A model generated the notes under the pieces. That model was not told the DNA's origin, ran no database searches, and saw only the letters and a list, made by a program, of their open reading frames with translations. Both the position numbers and the translations under genes were made by a program. Below, piece by piece: positions 14,369 through 23,577 of a DNA stretch of 34,572 bases. Every line of letters begins with the position of its first letter. Position 1 is the first letter of the stretch. The DNA comes from an uncultured Eggerthellaceae bacterium. GTDB taxonomy: Bacteria; Actinomycetota; Coriobacteriia; Coriobacteriales; Eggerthellaceae. The stretch spans positions 1 to 34,572 of the forward strand of contig CAMOLA010000020.1 of the NCBI GenBank assembly GCA_946618265.1, in the 5' to 3' direction.

Positions 14369-15559
14369 TCACCGCCTGTGCGCTCGCACGTTCCAGTAGA
14401 TGACGAGCGCAAACGCGCAGGCGGCGGGAACGAGCATGACGATCCACATGGCGGAGTACGCGTCGGCCATGTTGCCGGTCATCGAGAACAGCGCTTCGGC
14501 GACAAGGCCGCCTGTCGGCGGGCCGATCAGCATACCGAGGTCAAGGCCCGTGAACGCCGTGTTGCTCGCCGCGCCTCGCCGCTCGACGGGCACCGAGCTG
14601 AGCGCGAGCGTCTGCACGAGCGGCGCGCACGACCCGAAGCCAGCCGACCCGATGACGGCCGCCACGAGCAGGCCGCCCATATCCTGTGCAGCGGAAAGCG
14701 CCACGTACGACAGCGCGAAGCATATGATGCCCACCACCAGCACCCGCGGCGACCCGAATCGATCGGCCATCTTGCCGAACAGCGGGCGGGTGACGATAAG
14801 GCAGCACGCATAGACCGTGAAGTACAGCCCCACGCCCTCGATGCCCAGCTCATAGGCGTACAGCACCAAATACGACGTCATGCAGGCGAACGAGATGGCC
14901 AACAGCATGAGGGCGAGCCCCTTGTCCAGCGCCTCGCGCGCGAACATGCGCCCGAGCTTGAACTCGTAGGGCAGCCGCTCGCGCGGCGGCTCCTTCACGA
15001 AGAAGATGCAGCACATCGCAACGAGCAAGCAGCCCGAAGCGAGGAAATACGTTGCCGAAAACCCGAACGACTCCATGAGGTAAAGCCCGACGGCGGGCCC
15101 GATGACCTGTGCGAACGACTGGGCCAGTGCATAGATGCTGATGCCGCTCGCAAACTTCGACGCCGGCAGGAACTCGGACACGAACGACATGGCCAACGGC
15201 CCGCCGCACCCGATGCCGATGCCGTGCAGCAAGCGCACGGCCATAAGCGCCGGCAGCGAATCGATGATGCCGTACAGGAACAGCGAAATGCAGATGATGA
15301 CCTGTGTGATGAGCAGCAGCTTCTTACGCGAGAAGCTGTCGAACGCCGGTCCCGCGAACGGTCTGATGAGCAACGCCGTGATGGCGAACGAGCTGGTGAT
15401 GACGCCCACGATGGCCGTCGTCGCGCCCAGATGGCTGGCGAACACGGGAATGGTGGTGTTGGCCATGAACGCGGCCATGCTCTGGAAGAAGTTCACCGTC
15501 ATCAACACGATGTACGGGAAACTCCATATGGTTTCTTGCTTGTGCTCGGTATTCGCCAC
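14369..15559 (-). CDS. MFS transporter
   Basis: A 396-residue major facilitator with 12 predicted TM helices in two halves and a central charged loop (KEPPRERLPYEFKLGRMFAREALDKG, in parts) near residue 190-215. The loop between TM2 and TM3 reads RPFAGPAFDSFSRKKLLL, and its counterpart in the second half is GKMADRFGSPRVLV, the motif A signature of drug/H+ antiporter-like MFS proteins. Direction and substrate cannot be told; drug or metabolite efflux is most likely by family. The start is GTG 15559, with GGGGAG 5 bases upstream. It lies 56 bases after pit on the same strand and could be read from the pit promoter. Confidence 0.9.
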   Translation of the reverse strand: MANTEHKQETIWSFPYIVLMTVNFFQSMAAFMANTTIPVFASHLGATTAIVGVITSSFAITALLIRPFAGPAFDSFSRKKLLLITQVIICISLFLYGIIDSLPALMAVRLLHGIGIGCGGPLAMSFVSEFLPASKFASGISIYALAQSFAQVIGPAVGLYLMESFGFSATYFLASGCLLVAMCCIFFVKEPPRERLPYEFKLGRMFAREALDKGLALMLLAISFACMTSYLVLYAYELGIEGVGLYFTVYACCLIVTRPLFGKMADRFGSPRVLVVGIICFALSYVALSAAQDMGGLLVAAVIGSAGFGSCAPLVQTLALSSVPVERRGAASNTAFTGLDLGMLIGPPTGGLVAEALFSMTGNMADAYSAMWIVMLVPAACAFALVIYWNVRAHRR

Positions 15560-15615
15560 GCAACTCCCCGTCTCTTGTCAGGGATATGGTACTCCAGCAG
15601 ACGAGCCGCTGCGCG

Positions 15616-16659
15616 CTAGAACATCATGAACAGCTTGGCCAGGGCAAAGCCGATGAGACCGCAGCAAGGGAAGGTGAGAACCCAGGCCACGACCATGTTC
15701 TTGGCGATGGACCAGTTGACCTTCTTGATGCTCTTCGACGCGCCGACGCCCATGATGGCCGACGTGGAGCAATGCGACGTGGAGACCGGCATGCCAGTGA
15801 TGGACGACACGAACAGCGTGATGACCGTGCTGATGGACGCGGCGACGCCCTGGTACTTCTCGAGTTTGACCATGTCCATGGCAACCGACTTGATGATGCG
15901 CTTGCCGCCGAGGAACGTGCCGAGCGAGATGGCAAGCGAGCACACGATCATGAGCCAGAACGGGAATCCGGCCTCGGAAGACTCCATGCCGAACGACAGC
16001 GCGATGCCCAAGATGGCGATCGACATGAACTTCTGGCCGTCCTGCGCGCCGTGCAAAAACGACAACAGCGCCGCGCAAACGTCCTGCGTCGCAACGAACA
16101 GCTTGCTCGACGTGCGCCTGTTCATGTTGCTGAACACGCGCTCGATAACCTTGACGGCAATCCATCCCAGCACGAAACCTGCGAACAGCGAGAACGCCAT
16201 GCCGTAGATGACCTTGGCCCATTCGCCGATGATAACGCCGCCGAAGCCGTTCATCGCGATGGCGCCGCCGGTGATGCCGGCGATCAGCGAGTGCGACTTG
16301 GATGCCGGGATACCCAAAAACCAGCACAGTATGCCCCATAGAATGGCGCCTATCATGGCCGCCATTAACGCCATGAGCGCCTGATGGGTATCACCCGAGA
16401 AATCGACCATGTTGAACATGGTATGCGCAACGGCCGTCGAAATGTAGGTCATGCCCACGAGCCCGACGAAATTGAACACGGCTGCCAACACGAGCGCCTG
16501 CGTGGCCGTGAGGCAACGCGTGGAAACCGCCGTGGCGATGGCGTTCGGCGCGTCGGTTGCGCCGGAAATGATGGTGACCAGAAGAACGAGAATAATGATG
16601 ACAGCCAGGGAAGGATACGTGGCCACCTGACCGAGGATGGCCATAAGGCTCAAGTCCAT
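15616..16659 (-). CDS. pit: Pit-type inorganic phosphate transporter
   Basis: A 347-residue PiT family (PF01384) permease, probably a H+/metal-phosphate symporter. The duplicated family signature is clear: GATDAPNAIATAVSTR (33-48) in the first half, and the second-half equivalent HGAQDGQKFMSIAILG. GIPASKSHSLIAGITGG and GMPVSTSHCSTSAIMGVG are the paired PxSxSH motifs of the two inverted halves. About ten TM helices are predicted. ATG 16659 has AAAGGAG 4 bases upstream; the longer frame to 16689 lacks one. A promoter with TTGTAT and TAAAAT at 17 bases lies at 16704-16732. No PhoU gene is next to it. Confidence 0.94.
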   Translation of the reverse strand: MDLSLMAILGQVATYPSLAVIIILVLLVTIISGATDAPNAIATAVSTRCLTATQALVLAAVFNFVGLVGMTYISTAVAHTMFNMVDFSGDTHQALMALMAAMIGAILWGILCWFLGIPASKSHSLIAGITGGAIAMNGFGGVIIGEWAKVIYGMAFSLFAGFVLGWIAVKVIERVFSNMNRRTSSKLFVATQDVCAALLSFLHGAQDGQKFMSIAILGIALSFGMESSEAGFPFWLMIVCSLAISLGTFLGGKRIIKSVAMDMVKLEKYQGVAASISTVITLFVSSITGMPVSTSHCSTSAIMGVGASKSIKKVNWSIAKNMVVAWVLTFPCCGLIGFALAKLFMMF

Positions 16660-16703
16660 GTGTCTCCTTTGACGGACGAATATCCGCAAACCGCGGAGTT
16701 CTA

Positions 16704-16732
16704 ATTTTAGCGCCCCAATGGCACAAATACAA
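16704..16732 (-). promoter_or_regulatory. Predicted sigma70-type promoter for pit
   Basis: On the minus strand TTGTAT (16727-16732) and TAAAAT (16704-16709) are separated by exactly 17 bases. Transcription would begin near 16697, giving a leader of about 40 bases before the pit start. The stretch is A/T-rich relative to the surroundings. Confidence 0.55.
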
Positions 16733-16768
16733 CGGATAACCTCGTACTTTATTCCGAGTAATGTGCGC

Positions 16769-16774
16769 TATAAT
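16769..16774 (+). promoter_or_regulatory. Candidate -10 box for yfcE
   Basis: A perfect TATAAT on the plus strand, in an A/T-rich island between the divergent pit and yfcE genes. The -35 region is weak (CTTTATT-like). It would give a leader of about 105 bases. Confidence 0.4.
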
Positions 16775-16884
16775 TAACTTTTTAAATTACGAAACGGCAT
16801 AGGGCACGTCGCCTGAATCCACGGTTTTGAAGGCGGCCTGACGCATGTCGCGCCCGACTACGCTATCAACATGAGAGGAATGCA

Positions 16885-17394
16885 ATGAAGCTCGTTATCG
16901 CATCCGACATCCATGGCTCGGCCACGTGGTGCTCGCGGCTTCTCGAGGTCATCGAGGCCGAGCAGCCCGACATGATCGTTTTGCTCGGCGACCTCCTGTA
17001 CCATGGGCCGCGCAATCCGCTGCCCGACGGCTACGCTCCTGCAGAAGTGGCAGCGATGCTCAACCGGTACGCCGACCGCATCATCGCCGTGCGCGGGAAC
17101 TGCGATTCCGAAGTGGACCAGATGATCCTCGACTTCCCCTGCATGGGCGACTACTCGATCCTCGTCGACGGCGCCAAGCGCCTGTTCTTCACGCACGGGC
17201 ACGTGTACCAGCCCGACAACCTGCCCAAGCTCCCGCAGGGTTCCGCGTTCATCTACGGCCACACCCACGTGCGACGCAACGACCTGTACCAGGGAATCCA
17301 CCTGGTCAACCCGGGCAGCATCGCCCTCCCGAAAGACGACGTCCGCGGATACGCCCTCTACGAAAACGGCACCTTCGAACTCCGCGACCTGTAG
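16885..17394 (+). CDS. yfcE: YfcE-type metallophosphoesterase
   Basis: A 169-residue calcineurin-like phosphodiesterase of the YfcE/MJ0936 type, which hydrolyses phosphodiesters with Mn2+ in the cytosol. All metal ligands are visible: Asp8 and His10 (SDIHG), Asp36 (LLGDLLYHGPRNPLP), Asn72 (VRGNCDS), His104 and His106 (FTHGH) and GHTH at 125-128. The segment YHGPRNPLPDGYAP is characteristic of the YfcE subgroup. ATG 16885 is preceded by GAGAGGA. It is convergent with lysA; a 31-bp palindrome begins 4 bases after its stop. The physiological substrate of this group is not settled. Confidence 0.93.
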   Translation: MKLVIASDIHGSATWCSRLLEVIEAEQPDMIVLLGDLLYHGPRNPLPDGYAPAEVAAMLNRYADRIIAVRGNCDSEVDQMILDFPCMGDYSILVDGAKRLFFTHGHVYQPDNLPKLPQGSAFIYGHTHVRRNDLYQGIHLVNPGSIALPKDDVRGYALYENGTFELRDL

Positions 17395-17398
17395 CCAT

Positions 17399-17429
17399 TA
17401 TACATTTGGGGACAGTCCCCAAATGTATA
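17399..17429. repeat. Perfect 31-bp palindrome (TATACATTTGGGGAC family), copy 1, after yfcE
   Basis: Perfect 15-base arms TATACATTTGGGGAC and complement around a central A. It starts 4 bases after the yfcE stop codon. Its twin at 17545-17575 differs only in the central base (T) and sits beside the stop of the convergent lysA gene. Confidence 0.95.
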
Positions 17430-17483
17430 GTTTCGTGCAGTACATACGTTGCGGCGCACATTGAACTTCGCAATCTGTAAATG

Positions 17484-17514
17484 ACTGACCGAAGGGATGA
17501 CCCCCTCGGTCAGT
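17484..17514. repeat. ACTGACCGA palindrome (GACCGAAAGGG family), variant
   Basis: Arms ACTGACCGAAGGG and CCCCTCGGTCAGT pair with one mismatch around a short loop. It is a diverged member of the family at 8962 and 11671. It lies midway between the two 31-bp palindromes of the yfcE-lysA convergent spacer. Confidence 0.82.
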
Positions 17515-17544
17515 ATCCGAAGCATCTTTTCCCAGTTCATCCGC

Positions 17545-17575
17545 TATACATTTGGGGACTGTCCCCAAATGTATA
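17545..17575. repeat. Perfect 31-bp palindrome (TATACATTTGGGGAC family), copy 2, after lysA
   Basis: Same 15-base perfect arms as 17399-17429 with central T. It ends 4 bases from the lysA stop codon (17580-17582). The two convergent genes are therefore each capped by a copy at nearly the same distance from the stop. Confidence 0.95.
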
Positions 17576-17579
17576 ATGG

Positions 17580-18935
17580 TTACAGGTCGCGCGCCATGAG
17601 GTCCTCGTAGGTCTCGCGGCGGGTGACGACGCGGGCTTCGCCGTCGCGCACGAACACGATGGCCGGCCGCGGCTGGCCGTTGTAGGTCGATGCCATGGTG
17701 TAGCAGTACGCGCCCGTGCCGAACACGCACACGACGTCGCCCAGGTCGGGATGCTGCAGCGAACCGTCGAGCACGACCGCGTCCCCCGATTCGCAATGCT
17801 TGCCGCACAAGGTGACGATCTCGGTGCGCGGCTCGTCGGCCTTGTTGGCGATGACGGCCTCGTACTCGGCATGGTAGAGCGCCGTGCGGATGTTGTCCGA
17901 CATGCCGCCGTCGATGCCCACGTATTTGCGGATGTCCGGCAGCGTCTTCATGACGCCGACGGTGTACAGCGTGACACCCGCGTTCGCCACGAGGCTGCGA
18001 CCTGGCTCGACGAGCAGACGCGGCTCGGCAACGCCGTATTCCGCGCAATACTTCTTGACGGCGCTGGCCGTGCACTCGGCGAACTCGCGGATGGTCGAGG
18101 GCGCATCCTCGGCCGTATAGGCGATGCCAAGCCCGCCGCCCATGTCGAGGTCCTGGATTTCCAGCCCGTAGCGCTCCTTCACGCGAGCCACGAACTCCAC
18201 CATGACCTGCACCGCCTCGCCGAACGAGTGCAGCGCGAAGATCTGCGAGCCGATATGGCAGTGGAAGCCCACGAGCTCGACGTTCGGCGCCGCGAGCACG
18301 TCCTCCACGCAGTTGAATGCGAAGTCGCCGAGCATCGTGAACCCGAACTTGCTGTCCTCGCAGCCGGTCTTGATGTACTCGTGCGTGTCGGCCTCCACGC
18401 CGGGAGTGATGCGCATGAGCACTTTTTGCGTGACGCCCAGCTCGCCGGCGATGCGCGAAACGCGCCCGAGCTCGATGCGGGTGTCGAGCACGATGCGCCC
18501 CACCCCCGCCGAGATGGCTTCGCGCAGCTCGGCCTCGGTCTTGTTGTTGCCATGAACGAACACGCGCTCCATAGGGAAGCCCACCGCACGGGCGCAGGCG
18601 AGCTCGCCGCCGCCCGACACGTCCAAGAACATGCCTTCCTCGTGCGCGATGCGCAGCACTTCCTTGTTCAGAAACGCCTTACTGGCATAGAGCGCCTCGG
18701 AATTGGGATAGCACTCGTGAAACGCCTCTCGGTACTGCTCCATGCGGCTGCGCAGGTCGGCCTCGTCGAACACGTAAAGCGCCGTGCCCTGGTCCTGCGC
18801 GAGCTGCACCATGTCGACGCCGCCGATGAACAGATGGCCGTCGCGCACCTCCGCGGTCTTGGGCAACACGGGCCCAAGCTGCATGGTCGTGCGGCCGTCG
18901 GCTTTCTTGGTGAGGTCAGATTTGGGAAGTGACAT
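17580..18935 (-). CDS. lysA: Diaminopimelate decarboxylase LysA
   Basis: A 451-residue PLP enzyme of the alanine-racemase fold (group IV decarboxylase) that makes L-lysine from meso-diaminopimelate, the last lysine step. Lys86 in YASKAFLN is the PLP Schiff-base lysine. HCHIGSQI, DMGGGLGI and LLVEPGRSLVA are the cofactor phosphate and barrel motifs. CGKHCESGD supplies the active-site cysteine from the partner subunit, and YNGQPRPA lies in the C-terminal substrate region. ATG 18935 has AAAGGA 6 bases upstream; the longer frame to 18980 is not needed. It fits with MurE here carrying the meso-diaminopimelate motif, so both use the same metabolite. It stands alone, convergent with yfcE. Confidence 0.96.
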   Translation of the reverse strand: MSLPKSDLTKKADGRTTMQLGPVLPKTAEVRDGHLFIGGVDMVQLAQDQGTALYVFDEADLRSRMEQYREAFHECYPNSEALYASKAFLNKEVLRIAHEEGMFLDVSGGGELACARAVGFPMERVFVHGNNKTEAELREAISAGVGRIVLDTRIELGRVSRIAGELGVTQKVLMRITPGVEADTHEYIKTGCEDSKFGFTMLGDFAFNCVEDVLAAPNVELVGFHCHIGSQIFALHSFGEAVQVMVEFVARVKERYGLEIQDLDMGGGLGIAYTAEDAPSTIREFAECTASAVKKYCAEYGVAEPRLLVEPGRSLVANAGVTLYTVGVMKTLPDIRKYVGIDGGMSDNIRTALYHAEYEAVIANKADEPRTEIVTLCGKHCESGDAVVLDGSLQHPDLGDVVCVFGTGAYCYTMASTYNGQPRPAIVFVRDGEARVVTRRETYEDLMARDL

Positions 18936-19084
18936 ATTCGCTTCCTTTCTTGTAGGCCGCGCTGCGCAACCTACGCACATTCGTCGCCTGTTTTAGCGAC
19001 CATACTACCAAGCGAGCCGCACGCCCGTGTTTCCAATCTGCAAATCTTCACGGGATGCCACCCGCCAACCTCCCCAGTGCGCAA

Positions 19085-19115
19085 TATTCATTTGGGGACA
19101 GTCCCCAAATGTATA
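19085..19115. repeat. GGGGACAGTCCCC palindrome, copy 3 (one arm mismatch)
   Basis: TAT, mismatch, CATTTGGGGAC around a central A, with matching right arm ending in TGTATA. It is the family of 17399 and 17545 with one altered base in the left arm. It is one of three palindromes in the 363-base spacer between lysA and secDF (18936-19298), which contains no gene that I can support. Confidence 0.9.
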
Positions 19116-19143
19116 ATCCTAACCATCCATGTGCACGTCCGGC

Positions 19144-19176
19144 ACTGACCGAAGGGGAGACTCCCTTTTGGTCAGT
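19144..19176. repeat. ACTGACCGAAGGGGAG palindrome
   Basis: Sixteen-base arms around a central A pair with two mismatches, both of which would be G-U pairs in RNA. It is a longer member of the 8962/11671/17484 family, with the same ACTGACC...GGTCAGT ends as 17484-17514. Confidence 0.88.
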
Positions 19177-19212
19177 CGCCGCCCCACATGCAAATGCAAA
19201 ACGAGCTGGCGA

Positions 19213-19245
19213 TTGTCCATTTGGGGACTGTCCCCAAATGGACAA
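19213..19245. repeat. Perfect 33-bp palindrome TTGTCCATTTGGGGAC
   Basis: Perfect 16-base arms around a central T. Inside it is the same CATTTGGGGAC core as the 17399/17545 elements, but the outer bases TATA are replaced by TTGTC on the left and by the exact complement on the right. Both arms have thus changed together. Confidence 0.94.
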
Positions 19246-19252
19246 AACGCAA

Positions 19253-19274
19253 GGAGGCCGCGAAAGCGACCTCC
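19253..19274 (-). terminator. Probable terminator of secDF
   Basis: On the minus strand GGAGGTCGC, a TTTC loop and GCGGCCTCC form a 9-bp stem with one G-T pair, followed by TTGCGTTTTG. The U-tract is interrupted but U-rich. It starts 24 bases after the secDF stop codon. Confidence 0.55.
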
Positions 19275-19298
19275 CTCAAATGGCTATGCCCCGCGCCC

Positions 19299-22067
19299 CT
19301 AGCGCTTCTTCTTGCGCTTGGCCTTCTTGGGGTTGTGCGGCGTTTGCTGGTACAGCGGCTTGCCGTCCTCACCGAGCTCGTTGGAACTGCCGGGCAGGTC
19401 GGAAGCCTCGTCCCCTTCGACAACCGTCACCGTGAGCTCCTCGAAGTCTTCGGCGAGCTTGTTGTGCGCGTCGATGGCCGCTTGCGCGTTGGCCGCCTTC
19501 ACGCGGGCCGTCTTGAGGCGCGCAGCCTTGGACTTGCCCAGATTGCCAGCCATGGAAGCGCCCGCGCGCTCGAACTCGAAGTTGCCGATTTCGGGGCCGT
19601 ACTTGCTCTCGAGCTTGGCGTACTTGGGCTCGCGCGTCTTCCAGATGGAGAACAGCGGCGTGCCGACCGCGATCGACGAATAGCAGCCGATGACCAAGCC
19701 GATGGTCAGCGCGAACGCGAAGTCCTTCAGCGTCTCGCCGCCGAACAGCAGCAGCATGATGACCGGCAGAAGCGACGTCACCGTGGTGTTGATGGAACGG
19801 ATGAACACCTGGTTGAGCGAATGGTTGGCGATGGTGTAGAACGACGTCTTGACGTTGAAGTCCTTGGCGTTGTCCGCGATGCGGTGGAACACGACCACCG
19901 TGTCGTAGAGCGAGTAACCGATGAGCGAGAGCAGCGCCGCTACGGCATTCGGCGTGAATTCGCGCCCGAACAGCGCGTAGATGCCGATGACGATTATCAA
20001 GTCATGCAACAGCACGATGACTGCCGTGACGCCCATCTTGAGCTCGAACCGGATGCCGATATAGATGATGAGCAAGATGAGCGCGACCCCGAAGGCCATG
20101 AGCGACTGGTTGATGACGCTCGAACCCCAGTCGGGACCGATGGTCGTGACCTCGAAGTTGTCGGTCGTCAAGCTGAACTGGTTGGCGATATTGGTCGCGA
20201 TGGCGGTAGCCTCCTGCGCATCCGTGACCGTCATGCGAACGAGGAAGCCCTCCTCGCCGTTGGCATTGGTCGTCTGGATGGTGGCCTCGCCCTGGCCCTG
20301 CGCCGAGAAGGCGTCGCGCAGCTCGTCGATCGTCAGCTCGCCCGTATCGTGGAACGTGATGGACGTACCGCCGACGAACTCGATGCCGAACGTCATGCCC
20401 TTGATGCCGACGACCGCGAGGGAACCGACCACGAGCACGGCCGAGATGATGAGGAAGACCTTGCGATAGCCGACGAAGTTGATGTCGTGCTTGATGAAGC
20501 GGCCCTTCAGGTTGTGCACGGCCTCGGCGACCGAACGGCCTTCGACGCCCGCGCGGCGCTCGACTTCGCGGTCGGTGATGGAGCGGTTGATGGCCTCGCC
20601 AACTTCGGCGTCGCCTGCCGTGACGCCCTCGATGGCGCCGAGGGCGGCGAACTGCTCAGCAGCGATCTGGCCGTCCTTGACGTTCCAGAAGCCGGGGTGC
20701 TTTGCGATGGAACGCGGCGCGAGCAAGCGTACCAGCGGCGCCTTGAACAGCAGCATCATGATGATGTCGCAGAAGATGCCGAGCGCGAGCGTGAGACCGA
20801 AGCCCTTGACGGAAGCAGACGCCAGGAAGAACAGCGTGAGCGCGGACACGAGCGACACGAGGTCGGCGTCGATCGACGTCTGGATCGCGTGACGCACGCC
20901 GGTGATCGACGCGGCGCGCACGCTGCGGCCCATGCGTATCTCCTCGCGGAAGCGCTCGACCGTCAAAACCGATGAGTCGGCCGCCATACCGATGGTTAGC
21001 ACGATGCCCGCAATGCCCGAAAGCGTGAGGCTGAACAGCCCGAATGCCGACAGGCCGGCGAGAATGCCCAGATACATGACGGCGAACACGATGACCGCGC
21101 CGGCCGTGATCGTGCCGAGGCCCTTATAGAAGAACAGCAGGTAGATCATGACGAGCGCGATGCCGAGCAGCGCAGCCAGCACGCCGCTGAACAGCGCGTC
21201 TTGGCCGAGCGTCGGGCCGACGACCTGGCTCTGGGAGTATTCAAAGCTGACGGGCAGCGAGCCGCTTTCGAGAACGGTCTGCAGCGCGTGGGCTTCTTCC
21301 TGCGAATAGTTACCGGTGATCTGCACCTGGCCGTTGGGGATCTCGGACTGGACGGCGGGTGCTGACTGGACCTCGTTGTCCAGGATGATGACGATTTGGC
21401 CGTGATCTGCGACCAAGTCGCGCGACGCATCCGCAAAGGCCTTCGCGCCCGCAGAATCGAGCGTGATGTCAACTGCATAGTAGATGGACGTCTCGGACGC
21501 GCGGTCCACCGTCACGCGATCGATGTTCTCGCCCGTAACGATGGGGGTGTACGTGCCGTCCTCGACCTTGAGATGCTCGGTCTTGCCCGACGGGAACACG
21601 TTGCCGAAGTTGTCGGTCACCGTGCCCTCGTTGCCGTACTTGCCGGATTTGATTTTCTCCACTACTTCTTCGTCAGTGAACGAGTCGAGACGCGCGAACT
21701 CGAGCTTACCGGTCTTGCCGATGATCTCGAGAGCGGTTTGCGTATCGGAAAGGCCGGGGATCTGGACCAGGATCTGGTTGTTGCCCTGGACCTGAACGAC
21801 CGCCTCGGATGCGCCGAGCGCGTTGACGCGGCTTTCCACTATGGCGCGGCTGGTTTCCATCTCCTCGTCGGTGATCGCATCGCCATCGGTAGAGCTAGCC
21901 GTCAAAACGACCGAAAGGCCACCTTGGATGTCCAGGCCCTGGTTGATCTTTTCCTGCGGGGGCATGAACAAGATAATCGAACCGATGACCAGCAAGGTGG
22001 TAATGACGAGCAACCAAATGTTGCGGCGATCGGACCCCATTGTCGTCTTCTTTTCTGGCGAAGCCAT
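19299..22067 (-). CDS. secDF: Fused protein-export membrane protein SecD-SecF
   Basis: A 922-residue fusion of SecD and SecF, the proton-driven accessory subunits that help SecYEG release exported proteins. SecD (about 15-455) has TM1, the GLDIQGG motif (44-50), a large extracellular domain, and TM2-6 with Asp364 in GMAADSSVL, the position of the conserved proton-path aspartate. A cytosolic linker of about 70 residues joins SecF (about 525-805), with GIEFVGGTSI (561-570), TM segments and GYSLYDTVVVFHRI, with Asp722 retained. His728 stands where many SecF proteins have Asp (FDRI). The tail (about 810-922) is charged and ends in KKAKRKKKR. ATG 22067 has GAAGGA 6 bases upstream. Fusion SecDF proteins are common in Gram-positive bacteria. 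yajC is not adjacent. Confidence 0.95.
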   Translation of the reverse strand: MASPEKKTTMGSDRRNIWLLVITTLLVIGSIILFMPPQEKINQGLDIQGGLSVVLTASSTDGDAITDEEMETSRAIVESRVNALGASEAVVQVQGNNQILVQIPGLSDTQTALEIIGKTGKLEFARLDSFTDEEVVEKIKSGKYGNEGTVTDNFGNVFPSGKTEHLKVEDGTYTPIVTGENIDRVTVDRASETSIYYAVDITLDSAGAKAFADASRDLVADHGQIVIILDNEVQSAPAVQSEIPNGQVQITGNYSQEEAHALQTVLESGSLPVSFEYSQSQVVGPTLGQDALFSGVLAALLGIALVMIYLLFFYKGLGTITAGAVIVFAVMYLGILAGLSAFGLFSLTLSGIAGIVLTIGMAADSSVLTVERFREEIRMGRSVRAASITGVRHAIQTSIDADLVSLVSALTLFFLASASVKGFGLTLALGIFCDIIMMLLFKAPLVRLLAPRSIAKHPGFWNVKDGQIAAEQFAALGAIEGVTAGDAEVGEAINRSITDREVERRAGVEGRSVAEAVHNLKGRFIKHDINFVGYRKVFLIISAVLVVGSLAVVGIKGMTFGIEFVGGTSITFHDTGELTIDELRDAFSAQGQGEATIQTTNANGEEGFLVRMTVTDAQEATAIATNIANQFSLTTDNFEVTTIGPDWGSSVINQSLMAFGVALILLIIYIGIRFELKMGVTAVIVLLHDLIIVIGIYALFGREFTPNAVAALLSLIGYSLYDTVVVFHRIADNAKDFNVKTSFYTIANHSLNQVFIRSINTTVTSLLPVIMLLLFGGETLKDFAFALTIGLVIGCYSSIAVGTPLFSIWKTREPKYAKLESKYGPEIGNFEFERAGASMAGNLGKSKAARLKTARVKAANAQAAIDAHNKLAEDFEELTVTVVEGDEASDLPGSSNELGEDGKPLYQQTPHNPKKAKRKKKR

Positions 22068-22200
22068 GCGCTATCCTTCTTTCCTACTCTCTGCGCATAA
22101 TGCACCATATTAGTGTAACTAGCTTATTTTGCCACAATCTGAGCAATATAGTTAGATTATTTTTTACTTTGGGCTAACTTTACGAACTATTTACAAACGC

Positions 22201-22230
22201 ATATTAAACCGCAATGCGCATAAAACACAA
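22201..22230 (-). promoter_or_regulatory. Possible promoter of secDF in an A/T-rich leader
   Basis: The 214-base space between tgt and secDF (22068-22281) is clearly A/T-rich in a GC-rich region. On the minus strand TTGTGT (22225-22230) and TAATAT (22201-22206) are 18 bases apart. A leader of about 125 bases would follow. I see no riboswitch or small RNA in it. Confidence 0.35.
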
Positions 22231-22281
22231 TCGCCAGAAACCGATGAGATGTCAAGCGCATGCGCGAATTTCGCTGTTACA

Positions 22282-23570
<1,289 letters not shown>

Positions 23571-23577
23571 CGCCGTT

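Noticed and set aside
17399..17575. Rho-independent terminators for yfcE and lysA
   Set aside because: The palindromes have only a one-base centre, and no U-tract follows on either strand, so standard intrinsic termination is not supported by sequence, although 3'-end function remains possible.
22068..22281. Small RNA or riboswitch in the A/T-rich leader of secDF
   Set aside because: No known conserved motif or strong stem-loop with terminator was seen; only a possible promoter is reported.
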